From Micrococcales bacterium (GTDB lineage Bacteria > Actinomycetota > Actinomycetes > S36-B12 > UBA10799), in contig JADJCR010000006.1 of the NCBI GenBank assembly GCA_016703125.1, positions 149,859-213,858 on the forward strand: a stretch of 64,000 nt of DNA, read 5' to 3'. The notes under the pieces were generated by a model, which did not search any database, was not told where the DNA came from, and saw only the letters and a program-made list of their open reading frames with translations. Within the stretch, counting starts at the first letter, position 1; each line of letters opens with the position of its first letter. Shown piece by piece: positions 57,017 to 64,000 of the stretch. The translations under genes were made by a program, and so were the position numbers.

Positions 57017-58667
57017 TCACGCCCGGGCGAGCAGTTCCCTGGCGTGCTCCTGCGCGTGCCGTGAGTCCTCGTGCCCGGCCAGCATCCGGGCGATCTCCAC
57101 GACCCGTTCTTCCTCGGCCAACTCGCGCACGTCCGACACCGTGATCTCGCGATCCTGCTGCTTGTGTACCCACAGGTGGGTGTCGGCGAACGCGGCGACC
57201 TGTGGCATATGCGTCACCACGATGACCTGGGCGTGCTGGGCCAGGGCGGCCAGGCGCCGGCCGATCGCCGTCGCTGCGGCGCCCCCGACACCGGCGTCCA
57301 CCTCGTCGAACACGAACGTCCCGACGGCATCGGTGTCGGCCAGCACCACCTCCAGCGCGAGCATGATCCGGCTGAGTTCACCGCCAGATGCCGCCTTGCC
57401 GATGGGAGCGGGCGTGGCGCCGGGATGGGCAGCCAGCAGGAAGGCGACGTCGTCGGCACCCTCGGGACCCTGTTCGGCATCGCCCACCCTCACCGCAAGG
57501 ACCGCGTTGGGCATCGCCAACTGCTGCAGCTCCGCTGTGGCCTCGTGGGCCAGACGTTCGGCCAGCGCGCGCCGGGAGGCGCTCAATGCCGAGGTCGCCT
57601 TGTCCAGCAGCCGCCTGAGCCTTGCCTCCTGGTCGGCCAAGGCTTCGAGGTCGTTGCCCGCCCAATGCCACGAGTTCGGCGGCGGCCTCCTTGGCCCATT
57701 GCAGAACCGCGACGTCGTCGGGCCCGTAGCGCGAGTGCAGCACGGACAGCTCGTGGAGCCGCTGGTTGAGCCACTCGAGGCGGCCGGGCTCGTCGGCCAG
57801 CTGGTCGCCGAGCCCTGAGATCTGGCGGCCCGCCTCAGAGACCTCCTCGGCCAGGGACACCAGCCGTTCGTGCAGGGCTGCGAACTCGGGGTCGTCGAAA
57901 CCCGCGAGGTCGCGGGCCGCTAGGTGCAGCAGATGGGCGGCTCCCGGTGACTCCCCCGTGTCGTCGCCAAGCACAGCCTGCCCGGCGGCCGCCGTGGCCG
58001 CGGTGAGGTCGGCGAGGTTGGCCAGTCGGTTGTGCTCGGTGCGCAGCGCCTCGGTCTCCCCCGGCTGCGGGTCCGCCCGTTCGATCTCCTCGAGGGCGGA
58101 TTGCAGGAAGAGCATCCGCTGATGGTTCTGCTGCTGGCCCGACCGCGCGGCCTGCAGCGCATCCGCCACGCGCTGCCAGTCCCGGAACGCCGCCCGGTGC
58201 TCGGCCAGCAGATGCAGATGATCGGGGCCGCCATAGCGATCAAGCGCACGCCGTTGTGCGCTGGGATTCCGCAAGCGCTGCTGGCTGGTCTGACCATGGA
58301 TCGTGACCAGGTGCTCGCCGATCTCGGCCAGCAGGGTCGCTGGCACCATGCGCCCACCGGCGAACGCGCGCAAACGACCGTTCGTGGCGGTGCGCCCCAG
58401 GAGCAACTCGCCGTCGTCAACGGCGCCACCGGCATCCCGGATCATCTGCACCGCGGGGCTGCCCGCGGGCACCTCCCACAGCCCCTGGATGCTGGCGTCC
58501 TCCGCGATGGCGGAGTCGACGCGACCACCGAGCAGCATCTCCAGTGCACTGAGGACCATGGTCTTGCCGGCCCCGGTCTCCCCGGTGAGTGCGGTGAAAC
58601 CCGGGCCGGGCCGCACCGTCGCCGAGGCGATCACGCCCAGGTGCTCGATGCGCAACTCGACGATCAC
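57017..58667 (-). CDS. recN: DNA repair protein RecN, one frameshift
   Basis: An SMC-like ATPase in double-strand break repair. Walker A GETGAGKTMVLSALEMLLGG, long coiled-coil arms (for example HQRMLFLQSALEEIERAD), and the C-terminal signature KAASGGELSRIMLALEVVLA with Walker B TFVFDEVDAGVGG. The frame shifts near 57655: LVALGG is followed by one extra G, then DLEALADQEARLRRLLDKA continues. Joined length is 549 aa, normal for RecN. The GTG start at 58667 overlaps the nadK stop (GTGA). Confidence 0.92.
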
Positions 58668-59455
58668 GGGCGGCCCCGCCCGCTCCACCCCTGCACGGGC
58701 TCGACGCGGTCACCGGGTTCCAGCGGGACCAGCCGGCGGCCGTCGCACCACAGCACCGCCGACGGGGAACCGGGCAGCACCTCCAGCGCCAGCGCGGTGG
58801 ACGACGACACCACCATGGGCCGGGCGAACAAGGCGTGTGCGGACACCGGTACCAGCAGCATCGCCTCCACCGTGGGCCAGACCACCGGGCCGCCTGCCGA
58901 CCACGCATAGCCCGTCGAACCGGTCGGGGTGGCGAACAGAACACCGTCGCAACCCCATTCGCTCAAGGGCCGGCCGTCGACCTCCGCCACGACCTGGATC
59001 ATCCGTTCGGGGGCCGCTTTCTCGATACTCGCCTCGTTCAGGGCCCACGAGGAGGCGATCAGCGCCCCTTCCCGCAGGACGCTGACGTCCAGGGTCATGC
59101 GCTCCTGGATCACGAAGTTCCCCGCCACGATGTGGTCGACGATGCCGCCCGCCTCTTCCTCGTCGAGCTCGGCCAAGAAACCCACGTGCCCCAGATTCAC
59201 CCCAAGCAGGGGTACGTCGTGGGTGCGTGCGATCTCCGAGCCCCGCAAGATGCTGCCGTCCCCGCCGAACACGACCACCAGGTCGACGGGGTCGGCCACT
59301 TCGCTGCGGGGCACATCCAGGCCGTCGGGGGCCTCGGGCAGCGCGACCACTTTGACTCCCCGCACCTGCAGGCCCGCCGCGCACTGCGCGGCCATCTGCA
59401 GTGCCGCAGGACGGCCCGGGTGCACGACCAGCAGCACCTTCTCCGGCACAGTCAT
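58664..59455 (-). CDS. nadK: NAD kinase
   Basis: A 263-aa enzyme phosphorylating NAD to NADP. The signature FGGDGSILRGSEIA is followed by GVNLGHVGFLAELDEEE, LNEASIEKAAPERM, WGCDGVLFATPTGSTGYAWS and GGPVVWPTVEAM. The ATG at 59455 overlaps the tlyA stop (ATGA). Order tlyA-nadK-recN is as in Rv1694-Rv1696. Confidence 0.95.
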   Translation of the reverse strand: MTVPEKVLLVVHPGRPAALQMAAQCAAGLQVRGVKVVALPEAPDGLDVPRSEVADPVDLVVVFGGDGSILRGSEIARTHDVPLLGVNLGHVGFLAELDEEEAGGIVDHIVAGNFVIQERMTLDVSVLREGALIASSWALNEASIEKAAPERMIQVVAEVDGRPLSEWGCDGVLFATPTGSTGYAWSAGGPVVWPTVEAMLLVPVSAHALFARPMVVSSSTALALEVLPGSPSAVLWCDGRRLVPLEPGDRVEPVQGWSGRGRP

Positions 59456-60231
59456 GGCGTCACCACTTCCTCCACGGCGGCGTCCTCCACCGCCGGCGCC
59501 CCGCGCCGCAACCACATCACGAACTCGATGTTGCCACTCGGACCGGGCAACGGGCTGCGGCACAGCCCGGCCACGCCGTATCCCAGTTCGGCCGCAGCAC
59601 TAGCCACCCGCCGCACGGCGTCGCCGTGAAGGGCCGGATCTCGGACCACCCCGCCCTTGCCGACATGGCCTTTCCCCACCTCGAACTGCGGTTTCACGAG
59701 CACCACGAAGTCGGCATCCGGCGCACAGATCTGCGAGAGGGCCGGGAGCACCTTGGTCAAGGAGATGAAACTCAGGTCCGCCACGACGAGATCCGGGGCG
59801 TAGGGCAGGTGTTCGCCAGTCAGATGCCGGACGTTGGTGCGGTCGAGGACGGTGACCCGGGGGTCCCGCTGCAGGCTCCACGCCAACTGGCCGTACCCGA
59901 CGTCCACGGCCACCACGTGGTTGACGCCGGCTTCCAGAAGAACTTGGGTGAACCCCCCGGTGGAGGCACCGGCGTCCAAGGCCTCCCGGCCACGCACCTG
60001 CAGTCCGAACGCGGCCAGGGGCCCGAGCAGTTTGTGTGCACCCCGCGACACGTATGTGGACTCCCCCGCGTCGACGACTATCGGTGCGGAGTCCTCGACC
60101 TGGGTCGCGGGTTTGGTCGCGACCATGCGGTTGACCCGCACCCGGCCACCGGCGATGAGTTCGGACGCGTGCTGTCGTGACCGCGCCAGATCGCGACGGA
60201 CGAGTTCAGCGTCCAGTCGCCGACGCGTCAC
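59452..60231 (-). CDS. tlyA: TlyA family rRNA 2'-O-methyltransferase
   Basis: A 259-aa protein. The N-terminal S4 domain (RRRLDAELVRRDLARSRQHA, GRVRVNRMVATKPA) binds rRNA. The FtsJ/RrmJ-like methyltransferase domain has the SAM motif LDAGASTGGFTQVLLEAG, VAVDVGYGQLAWSL and VVADLSFISLTKVLP. Mycobacterial homologues methylate 16S and 23S rRNA, which affects capreomycin binding. GTG start at 60231. Confidence 0.93.
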   Translation of the reverse strand: MTRRRLDAELVRRDLARSRQHASELIAGGRVRVNRMVATKPATQVEDSAPIVVDAGESTYVSRGAHKLLGPLAAFGLQVRGREALDAGASTGGFTQVLLEAGVNHVVAVDVGYGQLAWSLQRDPRVTVLDRTNVRHLTGEHLPYAPDLVVADLSFISLTKVLPALSQICAPDADFVVLVKPQFEVGKGHVGKGGVVRDPALHGDAVRRVASAAAELGYGVAGLCRSPLPGPSGNIEFVMWLRRGAPAVEDAAVEEVVTP

Positions 60232-60355
60232 CGTCAGTCTCAGCCAGGGCCACCCGCAGCGCGTCGTGGATGTCGACGAGCCGGGAGTAGCGGTCGGCCT
60301 GTTCGGCCTGTTCGGCCTGCCCGACCATCTCGTTCACGCGATCGATGTCCACCAT
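60206..60355 (-). CDS. Tiny coupled protein, 49 aa, between phasin-like gene and tlyA
   Basis: The ATG shares its A with the stop of the upstream gene (TGATG), and the end overlaps tlyA by 26 bp. The protein is MVDIDRVNEMVGQAEQAEQA followed by DRYSRLVDIHDALRVALAET and ends GDASATGR. A 9-base tandem repeat (GGCCTGTTC on the plus strand, about 60296-60320) makes the AEQ repeats. M. tuberculosis has a similarly tiny protein (Rv1693) at this exact spot, supporting a real gene. Confidence 0.6.
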   Translation of the reverse strand: MVDIDRVNEMVGQAEQAEQADRYSRLVDIHDALRVALAETDGDASATGR

Positions 60356-61023
60356 CAGGGGCCTTCCGGGGTCTTCTTGGCTGCCGTTCTCTTCGCCGGC
60401 GGCTTCTTCACAGGTGCCTTCTTGACTGGCGCCTTCTTGACTGGCGCCTTCTTCACCGGCACCTTCTTGGCCGGGGCCCTCTCCGCGGGCGCGGGCGCCG
60501 GCGGTTCCTGCGCGACCCGGGGCGCAGCGGCCTTCGAAGCCGAACGTGCTGCGGTCCGGGCGGTGCCAGCCGCCACCCGGGAAGCCTTCACGGCGGTGTC
60601 GGTGGCCATGGCAGCCGCCTGCCCGGCGGCCTTGGTCGCCACCGGCACGGCCGAGGTCGCCGTCGAGACGGCCAGGTTGGCCGCGGCCGACGCCTGGTCA
60701 CCGCGCTGGTTCAGTTGGCGCTCGAGGCGCTCCACGTGCTTGCGGACGGCGGCGAGTTCCTCCTCGCGCACGAATCCCATACGACCCACTGCCCGCTCCA
60801 CCTCGGTGCGGACGAGTCCGATCATCAACTCCCGGTTGGTCCGGCCCTGCTCGATCAGGTCCTCCGCGATGCCCTGCACCTGCGAGGAGACCACCTCCGG
60901 GCCCTTCGTTCCGGCCTCCACCCCCTGGTTGACCAAGTCGGAGGCTGACTCCTTGGCACGCTCGGATGCGGACTCCAGCAGACCGGCCGCCAGCTGCATG
61001 TAACTGCGCAGCGTCTCTTTCAC
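60355..61023 (-). CDS. Phasin-like helical protein with lysine-rich histone-H1-like tail
   Basis: A 222-aa protein. Residues 1-105 are amphipathic helices resembling phasins or polyhydroxyalkanoate granule-associated proteins (ASERAKESASDLVNQGVEAG, REEELAAVRKHVERLERQLN). The middle is Ala-rich. The tail consists of KKAPV repeats from a 15-base tandem repeat (about 60416-60475) ending PPAKRTAAKKTPEG, a DNA-binding-like composition. It may coat a granule or bind the nucleoid. Confidence 0.6.
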   Translation of the reverse strand: MKETLRSYMQLAAGLLESASERAKESASDLVNQGVEAGTKGPEVVSSQVQGIAEDLIEQGRTNRELMIGLVRTEVERAVGRMGFVREEELAAVRKHVERLERQLNQRGDQASAAANLAVSTATSAVPVATKAAGQAAAMATDTAVKASRVAAGTARTAARSASKAAAPRVAQEPPAPAPAERAPAKKVPVKKAPVKKAPVKKAPVKKPPAKRTAAKKTPEGP

Positions 61024-61146
61024 GATGTCTGGCCTTCCATGTCGGCGATAACATCAACGCTACTTCAGCGGTCATGTCAATCCCCGTAGGGACATGACCC
61101 GCCAGGTAGCGTCACTCAAGTGGCCAGGACTTCAGGGAGCGTGCAG

Positions 61147-61485
61147 ATGGCGTCCGTCGAGCAGTGCGAGGCGGCACTGGCCGTCCTCGCCGCACGCCTC
61201 GACGAGTACCCGCATGAAGAACGCCGGGACAGCATCCCGGACCGTACCGTCGAACTCACGCTGCTAGACCTCGACGTGAGCTTCCACGGCCGCCTGCACG
61301 ACGGTCAACTCATTGACATCGAACAGGGCCGCGTCCCCAAGGCGAACATCCGCCTGACCATGAACAGCGATGACCTCTTGGACCTGACCGACAAGCGGTT
61401 GGCCTTCTCCCACGCCTGGGCGACCGGTCGCCTGCGACTCAACGCCAGCCTGCGAGATCTACTGCGGCTTCGCAAACTGATGTAA
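61147..61485 (+). CDS. SCP2-like sterol-carrier-fold protein
   Basis: A 112-aa cytosolic protein whose core (ELTLLDLDVSFHGRLHDGQL, NIRLTMNSDDLLDLTDKRL, HAWATGRLRLNAS) is an SCP2-type lipid-binding fold. It starts at ATG 61147 (MASVEQCEAAL). It is the only rightward gene in the conserved block and overlaps the HAD gene end by 27 bp. The ligand is unknown. Confidence 0.75.
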   Translation: MASVEQCEAALAVLAARLDEYPHEERRDSIPDRTVELTLLDLDVSFHGRLHDGQLIDIEQGRVPKANIRLTMNSDDLLDLTDKRLAFSHAWATGRLRLNASLRDLLRLRKLM

Positions 61486-62328
61486 TGCCTGGACTGTCGG
61501 TCCCACGTCCTGCCCATCACGCCGGCGCACCAGCAACTCGTCCAGCAGGTCAGTCTGTCTGTCCGTGTAACCGCTGAGTACCCGCAGGTCGGGGGCGGCG
61601 CGGGTCGGCAGGTCAGCCACGGGCAGGACCAACAATTCCTGCCACGTACTCACACCGGTCAGGACCAGCAGCGAGTCCATCCCTGCGGCGTTGGCCGCTG
61701 CGATGTCGGTGTCCAGGCGGTCGCCGATCACCAGGGGTCGCTCGCAATGAGCACGCGACCGCGCCAGCTGCATGATCGGCTCGTGCGGCTTGCCGGTGAC
61801 TATGGGTGCGCGACCGGTGGCCGAGGCCACAGCGGCCACGAATGTCCCGTTACCAGGCGCGATACCGCGGGCGGTCGGCACCGACATGTCGGAGTTGGAT
61901 GCCACCCACGCCACGCCACGGGCCACCGCGTAGGAGGCCTCGGCCAGGTCCCTCCACGCCAGTCTCGGCGAGAACCCCTGCACGACCGCGTCAGCCTCGT
62001 CCGCCGACTGCACGATCCGCAGACCCTGCGCGGTGACGGCTTGCACGAGGCCCTCCCCACCGGTGACGAGCACCCGGGCTCCGGCGGGTACGAGCGTCGC
62101 GAGGTGTGCCGCTGCCGCCTGAGCGGACGTGACGACGTCTTCTGCAGCGACTCGCAGGCCATAGCCGGCCAGCTGTTCGGCGACGGCCTGTGGGGTGCGG
62201 CTGGCGTTGTTCGTCACGTACAACACCTGGGCGCCGAATGCCGACAGGGCGGGCACCGCGTGCGGCACGGCCTCCCGGCCGCGGTACACCACGCCGTCGA
62301 GGTCGACGAACAGACAGTCGTAGGTCAT
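61459..62328 (-). CDS. HAD-superfamily IIA phosphatase
   Basis: A 289-aa hydrolase of the NagD/GPP group. Nucleophile motif FVDLDGVVYRG, motif II YVTNNASRTP, cap domain, VTGKPHEPIM (Lys) and the acidic IGDRLDTDIAAANAAGMDS. M. tuberculosis Rv1692, its positional match, is a glycerol-3-phosphate phosphatase, a plausible role here. ATG 62328 overlaps the TPR gene stop (ATGA). Confidence 0.85.
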   Translation of the reverse strand: MTYDCLFVDLDGVVYRGREAVPHAVPALSAFGAQVLYVTNNASRTPQAVAEQLAGYGLRVAAEDVVTSAQAAAAHLATLVPAGARVLVTGGEGLVQAVTAQGLRIVQSADEADAVVQGFSPRLAWRDLAEASYAVARGVAWVASNSDMSVPTARGIAPGNGTFVAAVASATGRAPIVTGKPHEPIMQLARSRAHCERPLVIGDRLDTDIAAANAAGMDSLLVLTGVSTWQELLVLPVADLPTRAAPDLRVLSGYTDRQTDLLDELLVRRRDGQDVGPTVQALHQFAKPQ

Positions 62329-63332
62329 GCCAGACTCTGGAGTCGCCCCGCCGCGTCTGTCCAGGACCCTTCCTCGTCGATGTCCATGGCGTTCTGCAGC
62401 CACTTACGGGCCTGCTCCACATCCCCCTGGTCAGCGAGCAGGTCGCCGAGGGCAAAACGGGAGCGGGCCATCGCAATGGGCGACTTGGCCGCGCGGACCG
62501 CCTTCTGCAGAAGCACGCGGGCGGCGTCGTCGTCCTTGAGGTCCCGTCGCGCACCCCCGGCCACAATGAACAATTCCGTGCGGGTGTCCGCGTCCAGCTT
62601 CTCCGACTCGAACTGCGTCACCATGTCCAGAGCGCGTTGCGGGCGGCCGAGTCCCCGCTCGCTGTCCGCGGCGATCGGCACGAGGTCGAAGGCACCGCTG
62701 ATGCGGCGGTAGGCCGCCTCCTCCTTCACCGCCTCCTTGTAGTGCCCTGCGCGGTACGCCGCGATGCATGCGGTCTGTCGGGTCAGGGCCGAGCGCGGGA
62801 TCCGGGTGCGCAGGCGCAGTGCGTGCTGGTAGGCCGCCTCCGGATCGCTCTCGGCCAGGACCTGGACGCTGAGCAGGTGCTTGGACAGGGTCGACGTGCG
62901 CCCGCCGAAGGATTCGAGTTCGGCATAGAGTTCCGGGTCGAGTTCGAGCTCGAAGATCTCCTCGGGCCATGCCACGTCGTTGGAGGTGTCACGTTCCGGG
63001 TCAACCGGCTCGCGCGAAGGCCGACCCTTACGTTCAGGCTGAGACTTGGGGCCTTTCCACCGGGAATCTGCCGGCTTCCGGTCGCCTTTGGGACCGCGCT
63101 TCCATTCACCTTTGTCATCAGGCTTCCGGTCACCCGTGGGACCGGATTTGCGGTCGCCTTTGGGACCGCGCTTCCATTCACCTTTGTCATCAGGCGGGGG
63201 GTTGCGGGCGCCCTTCGGATCAGGTTTCCCGCGCCCCTTGGGCGGACCCGGGCGGGGCGTTCCGCGCCTAGTCCCAGCGGGGGGCCCGCCAGCACGGGGC
63301 GGACGCCGGTCTCTACCGGACTCATGGGCCAT
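62325..63332 (-). CDS. TPR-like protein with basic repetitive N-terminus
   Basis: A 335-aa cytosolic protein. Residues 1-105 are disordered and basic with a repeated GEWKRGPKGDRK unit. Residues 120-335 are helical TPR-like repeats (ARGALRxG type: AAYRAGHYKEAVKEEAAYRR, RFALGDLLADQGDVEQARKW). Positional match of Rv1691. GGAGGT lies 5 nt before the ATG at 63332. It is the first gene downstream of the rRNA operon terminator. Function unknown. Confidence 0.75.
   Translation of the reverse strand: MAHESGRDRRPPRAGGPPAGTRRGTPRPGPPKGRGKPDPKGARNPPPDDKGEWKRGPKGDRKSGPTGDRKPDDKGEWKRGPKGDRKPADSRWKGPKSQPERKGRPSREPVDPERDTSNDVAWPEEIFELELDPELYAELESFGGRTSTLSKHLLSVQVLAESDPEAAYQHALRLRTRIPRSALTRQTACIAAYRAGHYKEAVKEEAAYRRISGAFDLVPIAADSERGLGRPQRALDMVTQFESEKLDADTRTELFIVAGGARRDLKDDDAARVLLQKAVRAAKSPIAMARSRFALGDLLADQGDVEQARKWLQNAMDIDEEGSWTDAAGRLQSLA
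63079..63195. repeat. 45-bp perfect direct repeat inside the TPR gene
   Basis: Positions 63079-63123 and 63151-63195 are identical over 45 bases, with a 72-base (24-codon) period. They encode the repeated DDKGEWKRGPKGDR block. Copy number may vary between strains. Confidence 0.85.
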
Positions 63333-63352
63333 GTGAACCTCCACAAATACAT

Positions 63353-63380
63353 CGATGGGGGGCCTTACGGCCCCCCATCG
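63353..63380 (-). terminator. rRNA operon terminator
   Basis: CGATGGGGGGCC (63353-63364) pairs perfectly with GGCCCCCCATCG (63369-63380) around a 4-nt loop. Leftward it is followed by ATGTATTTG. It sits just past the 5S gene. Confidence 0.8.
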
Positions 63381-63389
63381 GAAAGAATG

Positions 63390-63505
63390 TCCGGCGGCGT
63401 CCTACTCTCCCACCCCGTCACCAGGGCAGTACCATCGGCGCAGAAGGGCTTAGCTTCCGGGTTCGGAATGGGACCGGGCGTTTCCCCTTCGCTATTGCCG
63501 CCGAA
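63390..63505 (-). rRNA. rrf: 5S ribosomal RNA
   Basis: About 116 nt, with the actinobacterial 5S features on the minus strand: terminal stem CGGCGGC/GCCGCCG, the conserved CCCATTCCGAACCCGGAAG loop-B region and GGTGACGGGGTGGGAGAGTA near the 3' end. Ends are good to a few bases. Confidence 0.95.
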
Positions 63506-63577
63506 ACTCTATGGAGATATCAATCGTTCCCGACCGTATCTCGGGAACCGCATAGTGAACGCGTGCAGAAATATATG

Positions 63578-64000
<423 letters not shown>

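Overview
The window is high-GC DNA with actinobacterial (Actinomycetota) gene content: SARP/BTAD and LuxR-type regulators, a DUF222-HNH protein, short collagen-like and M23 secreted proteins, and above all a block at about 46.6-63.3 kb whose gene set and order follow the Mycobacterium tuberculosis Rv1691-Rv1713 neighbourhood. I cannot name the genus. Codon use and GC look uniform except in the junk-like stretches noted below.

Layout. 0-6.9 kb: tail of a LuxR-type response regulator, a small membrane protein, a giant BTAD-ATPase regulator, a hemerythrin-like protein and a family 2 glycosyltransferase with a small membrane partner. 7.0-10.1 kb: a SNF2-type helicase translationally coupled to a SWIM zinc-finger protein. 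10.2-15.9 kb: ankyrin and DUF1801 proteins, ZIP transporter, diguanylate cyclase, GAP-family membrane protein, MDR oxidoreductase and a DHFR-like reductase. 16.0-25.7 kb: secreted or envelope proteins (alpha/beta hydrolases, an M23-like protein, a tripeptidyl aminopeptidase, a long serine hydrolase), a TetR regulator divergent from a hydrolase-fold protein that has lost its catalytic Ser and His, a VapBC pair and two small secreted proteins. 25.7-31.7 kb: a PH-like protein, amidohydrolase, acyltransferase, gene fragments, and an aldo-keto reductase/zinc alcohol dehydrogenase operon divergent from an XRE regulator. 31.7-36.6 kb: DUF222-HNH gene, a 1.2-kb graveyard of rearranged fragments, and a second copy of the long serine hydrolase. 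36.7-42.8 kb: a PEP-mutase-family enzyme, an electron-transfer-flavoprotein operon in which fixB is fused to the end of fixX, an ABC-F ATPase, a SOUL protein and a dead Uma2 gene. 42.9-45.5 kb: a methyltransferase gene split by a complete IS1380-like element with terminal repeats and a target duplication. 46.0-46.2 kb: tRNA-Pro. 46.6-63.3 kb (all leftward except one gene): der, cmk, tyrA, aroH, a pseudouridine synthase, scpB, scpA, xerD, ald, a Nudix gene, pyrG, recN, nadK, tlyA, a tiny coupled ORF, a phasin/histone-tail-like protein, an HAD phosphatase and a TPR protein. 63.4-64.0 kb: 5S rRNA and the 3' part of 23S rRNA, also leftward.

The conserved block is tightly packed. Many start/stop overlaps (ATGA, GTGA, TGATG) point to translational coupling. 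It combines ribosome maturation (der, tlyA, the pseudouridine synthase), chromosome segregation (scpA/B, xerD), repair (recN), nucleotide and cofactor synthesis (cmk, pyrG, nadK) and aromatic amino acid synthesis (tyrA, aroH).

An important caveat: at least a dozen genes, including the normally indispensable pyrG and the conserved recN, are broken by single-base indels, several of them in short G or C runs. The simplest reading is residual sequencing or assembly error. I therefore call a gene a true pseudogene only where large parts are missing, a mobile element interrupts it, or several independent lesions coincide.
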